Counted from the first letter of the stretch, positions 16,673-25,361 are shown. The stretch: DNA of 43,112 bases from an uncultured Pelagibacteraceae bacterium (GCA_902610655.1 CACLWL010000008.1:1-43112), one strand, 5' to 3'. Notes: generated by a model from the sequence alone, not told the origin. A program made the numbers and translations.

Positions 16673-17742
16673 TTTCTTGGTCTTAAACGTTGTCTCAGAT
16701 CATCGATTGGTTTTAAACTATTTCCTGATTGATAATGCCAATAAGTCCAACCATTACAACTTTCGGAGCCCAATATTTGTGCTGCCACTTTGTGAATTGA
16801 TCCCTCATTTTGTTTATACTTGATACTCCCATCTACTCTAACTTTTGCATAAATTTCTTTCTTACTATCATAAATTTCTATTCCAGGTTTAATTATACCC
16901 AACTCAATTAATGAGCCAAAAGGAATTCTAGGTTTCGATTTATTATTTTGAACTGTATCTAAATATTCATCTTGAATTGTATTCGTATTTCTTAATCTTG
17001 TATTAGCAACTTGATAATAAATTTTTTCTTTCTCAATGCCAAAATAAGATCTTCCTAGTTTCTTTGAAACTACAGCAGTTGTTCCTGATCCTAAAAAAGG
17101 ATCTAGTATAAAGTCATTCTTATTTGTGGAAGCTAATATAACTCTATGAAGCAAAGCTTCTGGTTTCTGGGTTGAGTGAACTTTTATTCCATTATTTTTT
17201 AATCTTTCTTTACCATTGCATATTGGTAAATTCCAAGTCGATCTCATTTGCAAATCATCGTTAAAAGATTTCATTGATTGGTAATTAAAAGTATATTTTG
17301 ATTTTTTATTTTTCGATGCCCAAATTAATGTTTCATGAGCATTAGTAAATCTAGTACCTCTGAAGTTTGGCATTGGATTATTTTTATTCCAAATTACATC
17401 ATTTAAAATCCAAAATCCCAAATCTTGAATAATTTTTCCAACCCTAAATATATTATGATAGCTTCCAATCACCCAGATAGATCCATTTTTCTTTAACACT
17501 CTTTTGCACTCCTTTAGCCAATCATTTGTAAATTTATCGTATGTTTTAAAACTTTCAAATTGGTCCCATTTATCATTTACTGCGTTGACCTTTGATTTAT
17601 CTGGCCTGATCAAGTTATTTTGCAATTGTAGATTATAAGGTGGATCTGCAAAAATTATATCAAATGTCTCGTCTGGAATTTTTTTTAATTCTTTAAGACT
17701 ATCTCCATTAATAATTTTATTATATAAATTTTTAGTAATCAT
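16669..17742 (-). CDS. ccrM: CcrM-type adenine-N6 DNA methyltransferase (GANTC)
   Basis: Alphaproteobacterial cell-cycle methyltransferase expected to methylate adenine in GANTC. I start at ATG 17742 (MITKNLYNKIINGDS, 357 residues), which fits both the family and the promoter just upstream; an in-frame start at 17784 would pass through that promoter. It has the beta-class order: catalytic DPPY at 33-36, then DPFLGSGTT (SAM-binding) at 214-222, and a C-terminal RAMA-like domain with PRIPFGSLIELGIIKPG and the SCNGWTYWHYQ stretch. No restriction partner is nearby, so it is an orphan methylase. Four GANTC sites lie in the 80 bp upstream. Confidence 0.95.
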   Translation of the reverse strand: MITKNLYNKIINGDSLKELKKIPDETFDIIFADPPYNLQLQNNLIRPDKSKVNAVNDKWDQFESFKTYDKFTNDWLKECKRVLKKNGSIWVIGSYHNIFRVGKIIQDLGFWILNDVIWNKNNPMPNFRGTRFTNAHETLIWASKNKKSKYTFNYQSMKSFNDDLQMRSTWNLPICNGKERLKNNGIKVHSTQKPEALLHRVILASTNKNDFILDPFLGSGTTAVVSKKLGRSYFGIEKEKIYYQVANTRLRNTNTIQDEYLDTVQNNKSKPRIPFGSLIELGIIKPGIEIYDSKKEIYAKVRVDGSIKYKQNEGSIHKVAAQILGSESCNGWTYWHYQSGNSLKPIDDLRQRLRPRN

Positions 17743-17755
17743 TTTTAATAATATA

Positions 17756-17784
17756 ATTAGACTCCAGCAAGGATTCTGCGTCAA
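17756..17784 (-). promoter_or_regulatory. Probable ccrM promoter, with GANTC sites inside it
   Basis: On the minus strand TTGACG (17784-17779) is followed after 17 bp by TCTAAT (17761-17756), a good sigma70-like pair. The predicted start is near 17749 and gives a leader of only about 7 nt before the ATG at 17742. GANTC sites sit at 17760-17764 (touching the -10) and 17772-17776 (in the spacer), with two more upstream at 17804-17808 and 17832-17836. Methylation-dependent autoregulation is inferred by analogy with Caulobacter ccrM. Confidence 0.6.
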
Positions 17785-17823
17785 CTATAGATTGAAAAAA
17801 ATGGACTCTACTTGTTGTACTAT

Positions 17824-18395
17824 TTAATTGGGACTCAACATATTGTGTATGGGACTGAATTTTTTGCGATGATATATAGTGACCCCAAATTTCTTAATTG
17901 CTTTTAAATGAAGTTTGGTACCGTATCCAGCATTTTTATCCCAAGCATATTTGGTAAATTTTTTTGACAATTTTTTAACAAATCTATCTCTAGTCACTTT
18001 AGCAATTACGGATGCGGCAGATATTTGAGGTATTTTTTCATCGCCCTTAACTATACATTTAATTTTATAATTTTTAATTTCTGGAATTTTATTTCCATCA
18101 ATTAAAACGTATGAAGGTTTTTTAATTAATTTTTTTATTGCTCTTTTCATTGCAAGCAAACTAGCATTTAAAATATTTAATTTTTCAATTTCTTTTAGTG
18201 ATGCAGATCCAATAGACCAATAAGAATTTTTTTTTATATATCTTTCTAATATCTCACGATTTTTTTCGTTAATTTTTTTGAGTCTTTTATTTTACTTTTA
18301 TCAATATTTTTTTTTAAAATAACCGCTGCTGCATATACAGGTCCAATTAAACTGCCTCTACCAACCTCGTCAACACCAGCAACTATTTTTTTCAT
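17824..18395 (-). pseudogene. rnhB: Ribonuclease HII, frameshifted by one base as read
   Basis: Would remove ribonucleotides from DNA. The ATG at 18395-18393 opens [19 protein letters not shown] with the DE pair at residues 9-10 and then DSKKLT at 38-43. Two codons later the frame runs into TAG at 18248-18246. Adding one base to the seven-T run at 18260-18266 (A7 on the coding strand) joins KK to NREILERY and then to the rest of the enzyme. That part has VLIDG (D100), ISAASVIAKVTRD (to about 137) and the stop at 17824. The restored length is 190 residues, normal for the family. A sequencing or assembly indel is the simplest cause; slippage or true loss are alternatives. The ATG overlaps the udg stop (TAATG). 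Confidence 0.88.
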
Positions 18396-19084
18396 TAAAA
18401 TTTGATTTTTAATTCGTCAATTTTTTTCCTTATTATCTTTAAATCTTCCCAAGAAAATTTTTTCTGATCAGGTTGTCTTAATAAATAAGCTGGGTGAAAA
18501 GTAAGAAAAGTAAGAAATGTTTTTTTATTAATAATTACTTCTTTCCATTTCCCTCTTTCCTTGGATATCTTTAATCTTTGGCCTAGTAAAGCTTCCATAG
18601 CCGTACTACCCATTAAGATTAATATTTTTGGGCTTATAATTGAAATATGTTCACGTAAAAATACTGAATATCTTTTGATTTCTGAAGACTCAGGTCTTCT
18701 ATTGTTTGGCGTTTTATAATTAATGACGTTAGTTATATATACATTTTCTCTTTTGATGTTAATCGCGTTTAACATCTTATTAAGAAGTATTCCAGCATCT
18801 CCAACAAAAGGTTTACCTTGTGCATCTTCTATTTCTCCAGGTCCTTCGCCAACTATCATTAATGAACTTTTATGGGTGCCATCGCTAAAGACCATATTTT
18901 TTGAAAATTTTTTGATTTCACAATCTTCGATTGATTTTATTTTATCTTTTAATTGAGTTAACTCTTTAAAAGTTTCATTACTGTCATGTTTTTTGCTAAA
19001 GCGGTTAATAGGCGCATTATTAAAAATATATTCAGATTCTATTGATTTTATAAACTCTTGATTTAAGATTTCTTTATTAACCAT
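18395..19084 (-). CDS. Uracil-DNA glycosylase, family 4-like, lacking Fe-S cysteines
   Basis: Excises uracil from DNA. The 229-residue protein has motif [21 protein letters not shown] (from residue 79), [19 protein letters not shown] in the middle and motif [10 protein letters not shown] at 197-205, as in family 4/SPO1-polymerase-like glycosylases. Classical family 4 enzymes hold a [4Fe-4S] cluster with four cysteines. This protein has a single cysteine (C55), with tyrosines where NVxxC and the later cysteine are expected, so no cluster can form. The ATG is only 6 bp from the divergent TPR gene; the stop overlaps the rnhB start. Confidence 0.9.
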   Translation of the reverse strand: MVNKEILNQEFIKSIESEYIFNNAPINRFSKKHDSNETFKELTQLKDKIKSIEDCEIKKFSKNMVFSDGTHKSSLMIVGEGPGEIEDAQGKPFVGDAGILLNKMLNAINIKRENVYITNVINYKTPNNRRPESSEIKRYSVFLREHISIISPKILILMGSTAMEALLGQRLKISKERGKWKEVIINKKTFLTFLTFHPAYLLRQPDQKKFSWEDLKIIRKKIDELKIKF

Positions 19085-19090
19085 TTATAA

Positions 19091-20797
19091 ATGATAACAA
19101 ATTATTTAAAATTAATCTTTATAATATTTATTTTTTTTTTCCCCATTGAGGCGAAAACAAAAAATACTTATTCCAAAGATTTTAATTCTAAACAATTATC
19201 AAATTATTTTTCAGGAATTGTATCACATAATAATCAAAAAAATGAGCAAGCTTTAAAATATTTAAAATCTTCAAAACAGTTACTAAACGAACATGAAGAA
19301 TATTTTAGAAAATTTATTTATTCGTTGGTTTTAAATCAAAGTATAGATAGAGCCTTCCAAGAAATAAAGTTCTTAAAGAATAAAAATCAATCAGAATTTT
19401 TTGAAGCTCAATTACTTTTGTTAATTGATAGTATTAATAAAAAAAAATTTGATAAAGCTAAATTATATTTAAAAAAAATTTCAGAACTTACAGAAGAAGG
19501 TACCTTTGAAAAAGTTATTTATGAAACACTTCGAGATTATACCTATACGTTTGAAAACAAAAAAATTAGCACTTTTAAATCAAACTTTGGAAATTTAGTT
19601 GCTATAAACAATGCTTTTCAAAGTTGTTATTTAAACGATCCTAAAACATTAGACTATTTCAACAGATTAAAAAATTCTGAAGCAGCTGATTATTCAAGGT
19701 ATTTATTTTTTTATGCTAATTATCTTGTTCATGAGAAAAGGTTAGATTTAGTCAAAAAAATATCATCAGAAATAAATGGATTATCGAGCAACTTGATTAT
19801 ATTACAAACAAAAGCATGGATTGAAAAAAGTAACTTCAAAGAAATTGAAAAAATTTTCTCTTGCAAAAATGAGAATGATCTTTTAGCTGAATTTTTTTAT
19901 TTAGTTTCTAACTTGTATTCATCCCAGGAGGAATTTGAGCAATCAAATTTTTATTTGAATATTTCATATTTCCTAAATAAAAAATTTAAAATCAACTTAT
20001 CTTTAATGGCTGATAATTATTTTTTAAATGAAAACTACGAACAGAGTCTAAAAGTTTTGGAAATATTTAATTTAAAAGATGACCTTTATTATTGGTTTAA
20101 GATTAAGCAAACAGGAAAAATAATTACTGAACAAAGAAACAAAGAGGAGTCTTTAAAATTTATTGAATCGAATTTTAAAAAAATTAAAAATCCTTCAAAT
20201 AAAATTTTATTCGATTTGGCAGCTGTATATAAAAATTCAAAAAAATATGAGAAATCAATTGACTTATATACATCAATAATGAGCACGACTGATAAGAGTT
20301 CCATCAATTATGCCGACTTACTTTATAGAAGAGGCGGAAGTTATGAAAGAATTAATGAATATAAAAAATCCGATAATGATTTGTTATCAGCTTTAGATTT
20401 AATTCCAAATAACTCCTATGTTTTAAATTATTTAGCTTACTCTTGGCTTGAGCGTGATAAAAATATTAATAAAGCAATTTCAATGTTGGAGAAAGCCTAT
20501 AAAGAAAACGACAATGATCCTTATATAATTGATTCTGTTGGTTGGGGTTATTATCTAGTAGGTAGATATACAGACGCAGAAAAATATATGCGAAGAGCCA
20601 TAGAGCTTATGCCTAACGACCCAATTGTAAATGATCATTACGGAGACATTTTATGGAAAATGAATAGAAAAATTCAAGCACGCTACTTTTGGAAAAGTGT
20701 TTTAAAAATGAATGATACAGAAAAAGAAATGGTAGATTCAATTAAAAAAAAATTAATTAAAGGACTACCAAAAAAAAAGAATAATGAGAGTTTATAG
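19091..20797 (+). CDS. Exported tetratricopeptide-repeat protein
   Basis: The 568-residue protein starts with a signal peptide (about 1-21, ending FFFPIEA before KTKN). It then consists of helical repeats; the clearest TPR units lie in the last third, such as SINYADLLYRRGGSYERI, NSYVLNYLAYSWLERDKNI, DPYIIDSVGWGYYLVGRY and DPIVNDHYGDILWKMNR. TPR arrays mediate protein contacts; the partner is unknown. It resembles alphaproteobacterial TPR proteins found next to ispE. There is no lipobox cysteine at the cleavage site, so it is probably periplasmic. Its 3' end overlaps ispE by 14 nt. It starts 6 bp from the divergent udg gene, so little leader is possible. Confidence 0.85.
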   Translation: MITNYLKLIFIIFIFFFPIEAKTKNTYSKDFNSKQLSNYFSGIVSHNNQKNEQALKYLKSSKQLLNEHEEYFRKFIYSLVLNQSIDRAFQEIKFLKNKNQSEFFEAQLLLLIDSINKKKFDKAKLYLKKISELTEEGTFEKVIYETLRDYTYTFENKKISTFKSNFGNLVAINNAFQSCYLNDPKTLDYFNRLKNSEAADYSRYLFFYANYLVHEKRLDLVKKISSEINGLSSNLIILQTKAWIEKSNFKEIEKIFSCKNENDLLAEFFYLVSNLYSSQEEFEQSNFYLNISYFLNKKFKINLSLMADNYFLNENYEQSLKVLEIFNLKDDLYYWFKIKQTGKIITEQRNKEESLKFIESNFKKIKNPSNKILFDLAAVYKNSKKYEKSIDLYTSIMSTTDKSSINYADLLYRRGGSYERINEYKKSDNDLLSALDLIPNNSYVLNYLAYSWLERDKNINKAISMLEKAYKENDNDPYIIDSVGWGYYLVGRYTDAEKYMRRAIELMPNDPIVNDHYGDILWKMNRKIQARYFWKSVLKMNDTEKEMVDSIKKKLIKGLPKKKNNESL

Positions 20798-21626
20798 GAT
20801 TAGTTCTCAAGCAAAGATAAATCTTAATTTAAATGTTATCAAAAAATCTCAATCGAAAGGGATACATTTAATCGAGACCTTAGTATGTTTTATAAAGCTA
20901 TCAGACAAAATTTCTATTAATAAAATAAATTCAAATTCTCATAAAATTTTATTTACTGGAAAATATTCACAAGGCATATCGAAAAAAAATTCAATTAAAA
21001 AACTTTTAAATTTATTAGATAAAGAGAAAAAGCTTAAAAATAATAAATATAGAATTATAATTAAAAAGGAAATACCTCAACAATCCGGAATGGGTGGAGG
21101 GTCTATGAATGCTGCAAGCTTGTTAAGTTTTTTTTATAAAAAAAATCTTTTGAAACTAGGGGATATTAAAAAATATGCTATAAAAACTGGATCAGACGTA
21201 ATTCTAGGATTAAACAACATTCCTAAAATCCAATATACTAATGGGTCCATAAGGGAGCTAGATGGAGTTAAAAAATTTAATGTCTTAATCGTAAAACCAC
21301 CTTTTGGATGCTCTACCAAAAAAATATATTTAAATAATGAGACTTTTTCTAGGGGTGAATTCAAAAATACAAAAGGAAATATTCTTAAAAACGTGATTCT
21401 TTACGGCAAGAATGATCTAGAAAAAAGTGCATTTAAATTGTACCCAGCACTAAAAAAAATTAAGGAATTACTTCTTGAAAATAAACAAGCTAAGTTTGTA
21501 AGAATGACAGGTTCTGGATCTGCGATAATTATGTATTTTAATTCCAATAAATATGCAAAAAATGCATTGAAAATTTACAAAAGAAAACTTAATAATTGTT
21601 TGTGTATTTTAACAAAAATTATATAA
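20784..21626 (+). CDS. ispE: 4-diphosphocytidyl-2-C-methyl-D-erythritol kinase (IspE)
   Basis: GHMP kinase of the MEP isoprenoid pathway that phosphorylates CDP-ME. The 280-residue protein has the N-terminal SSQAKINLNLNV, the glycine-rich ATP loop IPQQSGMGGGSMNAASLL (about 94-111), the catalytic aspartate in KTGSDVILGL, and the third GHMP motif RMTGSGSAIIMYF near the C-terminus. It overlaps the TPR gene by 14 nt, a likely coupled pair. With ispH at 3154-4098 it gives two MEP steps in the window. The tRNA-Gln gene follows 30 bp later. Confidence 0.94.
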   Translation: MRVYRISSQAKINLNLNVIKKSQSKGIHLIETLVCFIKLSDKISINKINSNSHKILFTGKYSQGISKKNSIKKLLNLLDKEKKLKNNKYRIIIKKEIPQQSGMGGGSMNAASLLSFFYKKNLLKLGDIKKYAIKTGSDVILGLNNIPKIQYTNGSIRELDGVKKFNVLIVKPPFGCSTKKIYLNNETFSRGEFKNTKGNILKNVILYGKNDLEKSAFKLYPALKKIKELLLENKQAKFVRMTGSGSAIIMYFNSNKYAKNALKIYKRKLNNCLCILTKII

Positions 21627-21638
21627 AAAATTGCATTA

Positions 21639-21644
21639 TATAAT
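21639..21644 (+). promoter_or_regulatory. Probable -10 box of the tRNA-Gln gene
   Basis: A perfect TATAAT sits 12 bp before the mature 5' end of tRNA-Gln, in the 30-bp gap after ispE. This places transcription start near 21651. No good -35 hexamer is visible at the right distance. This start could also drive the downstream CCA-adding enzyme gene. Confidence 0.45.
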
Positions 21645-21656
21645 AAATAAATTTTT

Positions 21657-21730
21657 TGGGGCGTAGCCAAGCGGTAAGGCAGCGGTTTTTGGTACCGCCA
21701 TCCTAGGTTCGAATCCTAGCGCCCCAGCCA
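21657..21730 (+). tRNA. trnQ: tRNA-Gln (anticodon UUG)
   Basis: A 74-nt cloverleaf. The acceptor stem TGGGGCG pairs with CGCCCCA (U1-A72, as usual for bacterial tRNA-Gln), followed by G73 and an encoded CCA. The D arm starts GCCAAGCGGTAAGGC. The anticodon stem GCGGT/ACCGC encloses the loop TTTTGGT with anticodon TTG. The T arm is CTAGG-TTCGAAT-CCTAG. All stems pair fully by eye. The gene for a CCA-adding enzyme begins 3 nt after the final A. Confidence 0.97.
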
Positions 21731-21733
21731 AAT

Positions 21734-23008
21734 ATGTTGAATATTTTAAATAAAATTTTCTCGTCTACAAAAAACTTGAATGTTATTAATCATAAATTTC
21801 TTAAATTAAGAAAAGAAACAAGTGTAGAAAAAATTTTTAACGCCATTGAAAGTTTTTCAGAAGAAGCTGAGATAAGGTATGTTGGAGGTTGTGTTAGGAA
21901 AATTATAAAAGATGAAAAAGTAGATGATATTGATTTAGCTACTAATATTGAACCATCAAAAGTTAAACAAGCTCTTGAAAATAAAAAAATAAATTATTTT
22001 GAAACTGGTATTAAACACGGAACTATTACCGCAGTTATAGATAATAATAAGTTTGAAATAACATCGTTAAGAAGTGACATTAAAACTGATGGAAGGCATG
22101 CAGAAATAGAATTTACAAATAATTGGGTAAAAGATGCAGAAAGACGAGACTTTACAATTAACTCTATATACGCTGACATCAATGGAAATTTATTTGATCC
22201 TTTTGATGGAAAAAAAGATTTAGAAAACGGAATTTTAAAGTTTGTTGGAGATCCAGAACAAAGAATAAAAGAGGATTATCTTAGAATATTGAGATATTTA
22301 AGGTTTTTTACGGTTTATAGTAAAAAAGATCACCAAGCAGATATTAAAAAAATAATAAAAAAAAATATTGTAGGTATAAAAAAATTATCCTCAGAAAGGT
22401 TATTAGATGAATTAAAAAAAATCTTTAAATCAAATTGTTTCATAAAGATATGTGATAATGAATATTCCTATCATATTACAAGTGTGATATTCCCAGAGTT
22501 TAAACAAATTAATTACTTTAAAAAGTTCAACGATTATACAAAAATAAACTTAAATAATTTAGAATTTCCTTTTTTTTTAGCACTGTTAATTCTAGATAAT
22601 ACCGACAATTCGGATTATTTTTTTTATAAATTTAATATTTCAAAAAAAGATCAAAAAAGAATAAAAGTTTTAAAAGAGTTTTATTTTAGCAAGAAACCAC
22701 CAATTAAATTAAATTCAAATAATCTTTGGAAAATACTTTATGTAAACGGAAAAGAAGGATTGATCGATATATTAAATTATAAAATATATACATCAAAAAA
22801 ATTTGATAAAAATTTTGTAAACCAATTGAATTATTTTAAAGATAAAGAAATACCCAAATTAACAGTGACTGGAGATGATTTAATAAATAATTATGGTATA
22901 CCACAAGGAGAAGAGGTTGGGAAAAAACTGAAACAAATTGAGAGTTTTTGGATTAATAATAATTTTAGGATTACTGATAAAGATTTAAAAAAAATAATAA
23001 AAAATTAG
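21734..23008 (+). CDS. cca: CCA tRNA nucleotidyltransferase / poly(A) polymerase family protein
   Basis: Adds or repairs the 3' CCA of tRNAs (class II nucleotidyltransferase); a poly(A)-polymerase role cannot be excluded. The 424-residue protein has the head motif [20 protein letters not shown] (about residues 49-68) with the metal-binding DxD. ITSLRSDI and [21 protein letters not shown] follow, then [20 protein letters not shown], all typical of the family; the C-terminal half is helical and Lys/Asn-rich. The ATG lies 3 nt after the tRNA-Gln CCA end, so no ribosome-binding site fits unless it is inside the tRNA. Alternative starts further in would remove part of the N-terminal helix. The stop overlaps the convergent greA stop (TTAG). 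Confidence 0.92.
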   Translation: MLNILNKIFSSTKNLNVINHKFLKLRKETSVEKIFNAIESFSEEAEIRYVGGCVRKIIKDEKVDDIDLATNIEPSKVKQALENKKINYFETGIKHGTITAVIDNNKFEITSLRSDIKTDGRHAEIEFTNNWVKDAERRDFTINSIYADINGNLFDPFDGKKDLENGILKFVGDPEQRIKEDYLRILRYLRFFTVYSKKDHQADIKKIIKKNIVGIKKLSSERLLDELKKIFKSNCFIKICDNEYSYHITSVIFPEFKQINYFKKFNDYTKINLNNLEFPFFLALLILDNTDNSDYFFYKFNISKKDQKRIKVLKEFYFSKKPPIKLNSNNLWKILYVNGKEGLIDILNYKIYTSKKFDKNFVNQLNYFKDKEIPKLTVTGDDLINNYGIPQGEEVGKKLKQIESFWINNNFRITDKDLKKIIKN

Positions 23009-23481
23009 ATATATTTTACGTCTTTAATTTCAAAGTTTTTTACACCCGCAGGCGTATTTATTTCTACAAGGTCTCCTTTATTTTTTCCTATTAAGCCTTT
23101 TCCAATTGGTGATTTAAAATAAATTAGTTTTTTTTTAAGATCTGCTTCATCTTTTCCTATTATTTTATAATTAATTTTTTCATCAGTATCTAAATTAATT
23201 AAGTAAACAGTTGAGCCAAATATTACCTTGCCATCATTTGTAAGTTTTGTAACATCAATTACATTTGCACGAGCTATTATATCGTTTATTTCCTGAATTC
23301 TTCCCTCGTTTAAAGATTGTTGTTCTTTAGCTGCATGATACTCAGCATTTTCTTTAAGGTCTCCATGAGATCTTGCCTCTGATATTGCTGCAACAATCTC
23401 AGGTCTTTTTTTTTCTTTCAAAAAAACTAATTCATTTTTAAGTTTTTCAAGACCAGTTATTGTAATTGGTTCTTTTTCCAT
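23005..23481 (-). CDS. greA: Transcription elongation factor GreA
   Basis: Rescues backtracked RNA polymerase by stimulating transcript cleavage. The 158-residue protein has the N-terminal coiled coil with [20 protein letters not shown] (about residues 34-53), whose acidic tip D and E residues enter the polymerase secondary channel. The C-terminal FKBP-like domain includes [21 protein letters not shown]. Its ATG is one base after the hemF stop, so the two are probably co-transcribed. Confidence 0.97.
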   Translation of the reverse strand: MEKEPITITGLEKLKNELVFLKEKKRPEIVAAISEARSHGDLKENAEYHAAKEQQSLNEGRIQEINDIIARANVIDVTKLTNDGKVIFGSTVYLINLDTDEKINYKIIGKDEADLKKKLIYFKSPIGKGLIGKNKGDLVEINTPAGVKNFEIKDVKYI

Positions 23482-23482
23482 T

Positions 23483-24304
23483 TTATTTCCATTTAGCGAT
23501 CGGAGGTAATGACATTAATATTCCCTCAACATTTCCTCCAGTTTGTAATCCAAATTTAGTTCCTCTATCATATAAAAGATTAAATTCAACATATCTTCCT
23601 CTTTTTAAGTATTGGATCTCCTTTTGTTTTTTTGTCCATTTCTTTTTTTTCTTTTTTTTTATAGTTTCATTAAATATTTTGCTAAATAATAATCCCACAT
23701 CCCTTACAAATGCAAAATCTTTCTCCCAATTTCCTTTTTTATAATCAAAAAATATTCCTCCTATTCCTCTTTCTTCATTTCTGTGTGGTAAGTAAAAATA
23801 TCTTTCACACCATTTTTTATATTTTTTATAATAATTTTTATTATGCTTATCACATGTCTTTTTAAGTTCCTTATGCAGCCAGTTTTTAAAATTCACGTCT
23901 TTTAAGCAGGGCGTCACATCCATACCTCCACCAAACCATCCATGCGATGTAACTATATATCTAGTATTAAAATGCATCGCCGGTACATGTGGATTTTTCA
24001 TATGCATAACAACAGATATACCTGATGCCCAAAAATTTGAGTTTTTATCCGTTCCAGGAATTTGTCCCTTAAATTTATTAGGAAATTTTCCATAAACTTC
24101 TGAAAAATTTACTCCAACTTTTTCAAATATTTTACCATTTTCAAAAATTCTAAACTCACCACCTCCCTGATTTAAACCTCTTGACCAATTTTTTGATTTA
24201 AATATATTTTTTTTCTTTTCAATTTTTTCAATATCATTGGTAATTATATCTTGTAATATCATAAACCAGTTTTTGACGATTTTTTTTTTTGTAATTAATT
24301 CCAT
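23483..24304 (-). CDS. hemF: Oxygen-dependent coproporphyrinogen III oxidase
   Basis: Aerobic haem-synthesis enzyme converting coproporphyrinogen III to protoporphyrinogen IX. The 273-residue protein shows the conserved [21 protein letters not shown], the [16 protein letters not shown] block, [26 protein letters not shown] and the C-terminal [13 protein letters not shown]. The family usually has 280-300 residues, so this is a slightly trimmed version. It is 1 bp after trmL on the minus strand and directly precedes greA. Haem supply fits the adjacent cytochrome bc1 operon, which is transcribed the other way. Confidence 0.97.
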   Translation of the reverse strand: MELITKKKIVKNWFMILQDIITNDIEKIEKKKNIFKSKNWSRGLNQGGGEFRIFENGKIFEKVGVNFSEVYGKFPNKFKGQIPGTDKNSNFWASGISVVMHMKNPHVPAMHFNTRYIVTSHGWFGGGMDVTPCLKDVNFKNWLHKELKKTCDKHNKNYYKKYKKWCERYFYLPHRNEERGIGGIFFDYKKGNWEKDFAFVRDVGLLFSKIFNETIKKKKKKKWTKKQKEIQYLKRGRYVEFNLLYDRGTKFGLQTGGNVEGILMSLPPIAKWK

Positions 24305-24305
24305 T

Positions 24306-24776
24306 TTATAATTTGAGCTGTCTTTGGCTTTCGCTAAGTATTATAGCAACCGATGTTGATAGATTTAGTGATCTTTTTTTGGCAATCATTGGAATTTTTA
24401 TTTTTTGTTTTAATATTTTGTGTACCTTATTAGGTACTCCAGCACTTTCTTTGCCAAATAGCAAAGTATCGTTTATTTTAAATTTAAAATCAGTATATAT
24501 TTTTTTGGCTTTCGTTGTAATCAAAATAACTCTTTGATCAGACTTTGCCTTAAAAAAATCCTCGGAGCTTTGATAGATTTTTATTTTTTTATCATTCATA
24601 TAATCCATAACTACTCTTTTAAACCTTTTGTCGCTAATTAGAAAACCGCACGGTTCAATAATTTCTAAGTCAGCTCCTAGGCAAGCGCAGGTTCTTATAA
24701 TAGCTGCTGTATTTTGAGGTATATCTGGCTCGTATAACGCTATTTTAGGTACAAAATTAGCTTTATAATGTGTCAT
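24306..24776 (-). CDS. trmL: tRNA (cytidine/uridine(34)-2'-O)-methyltransferase TrmL
   Basis: SPOUT-class methylase acting on the wobble base of some leucine tRNAs. The 156-residue protein has the three SPOUT motifs: ALYEPDIPQNTAAIIRTCA at the N-terminus, LLFGKESAGVP in the middle, and RSLNLSTSVAIILSE forming the C-terminal knot with SAM. It is the first gene of the trmL-hemF-greA run and diverges from petA across 72 bp. Confidence 0.95.
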   Translation of the reverse strand: MTHYKANFVPKIALYEPDIPQNTAAIIRTCACLGADLEIIEPCGFLISDKRFKRVVMDYMNDKKIKIYQSSEDFFKAKSDQRVILITTKAKKIYTDFKFKINDTLLFGKESAGVPNKVHKILKQKIKIPMIAKKRSLNLSTSVAIILSESQRQLKL

Positions 24777-24803
24777 TCTATCAGTGGAAATATTATGCTT
24801 TTT

Positions 24804-24825
24804 TATTATATGAAATCATATAATA
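24804..24825. promoter_or_regulatory. Inverted repeat with back-to-back -10 boxes between trmL and petA
   Basis: The arms TATTATATGA (24804-24813) and TCATATAATA (24816-24825) are perfect inverted repeats with an AA spacer. The right arm contains TATAAT (24819-24824) facing petA, about 24 bp before its ATG. The left arm contains the same box facing trmL (24810-24805), about 28 bp before its ATG. The element may be two overlapping divergent promoters, a regulator's operator, or both. No strong -35 boxes are visible. Confidence 0.5.
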
Positions 24826-24848
24826 GATATTATTAAGTTATAAACCAA

Positions 24849-25358
24849 ATGTCAGAGAAAAAAGTCAAAAGAAGAGAATTTATCTTTACAGCAACTTATG
24901 CAGTTGGAGCAGTTGGAGTAGGGGCAACAATTTGGCCTTTAATTGATCAGATGAATCCAGATGCATCAGTTAAAGCTCTAGCAAGCACCGAAGTAGACAT
25001 AAGCAATGTTGAAAGAGGTCAATCAATAACAGTTTTGTGGAGAGGAAAACCAGTATTCATAAGAAGAAGAACTGAAGAGGAAATTTCAAAGGCCAAAGAA
25101 GTCGATTTAAAAGATTTAAAACATCCAGAGAGAGATGAGGATAGGGCTAAAAATCCAGAATGGCTTGTCATGTTGGGAGTTTGTACACATTTAGGATGTG
25201 TACCCTTAGGGGATACAGGAGAATATGGTGGATGGTTTTGTCCTTGCCATGGTTCACATTATGATACTTCTGGAAGAATTAGAAAAGGTCCTGCTCCTAC
25301 AAATATGGAAGTGCCAAAATACGAATTTGTTAATAACAATATAATTAAGATAGGCTAA
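24849..25358 (+). CDS. petA: Ubiquinol-cytochrome c reductase Rieske iron-sulfur subunit
   Basis: [2Fe-2S] subunit of complex III that takes electrons from ubiquinol to cytochrome c1. The 169-residue protein has an N-terminal RR-containing membrane anchor ([20 protein letters not shown], Tat-like). The cluster ligands lie in CTHLGC (112-117) and CPCHGSH (131-137), followed by [14 protein letters not shown]. It is first of the petABC operon with 3 bp before petB. The likely promoter is the inverted repeat just upstream. Confidence 0.98.
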   Translation: MSEKKVKRREFIFTATYAVGAVGVGATIWPLIDQMNPDASVKALASTEVDISNVERGQSITVLWRGKPVFIRRRTEEEISKAKEVDLKDLKHPERDEDRAKNPEWLVMLGVCTHLGCVPLGDTGEYGGWFCPCHGSHYDTSGRIRKGPAPTNMEVPKYEFVNNNIIKIG

Positions 25359-25361
25359 AAA

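Noticed and set aside
17743..17784. Upstream extension of ccrM to an ATG at 17784
   Set aside because: It would translate through the -10 box and the GANTC sites, and adds residues unlike the CcrM family; the ATG at 17742 fits better.
23641..23662. T-rich run that might be read as an intrinsic terminator
   Set aside because: It lies inside hemF, encodes a lysine cluster, and has no GC-rich stem before it; similar runs are everywhere in this genome.
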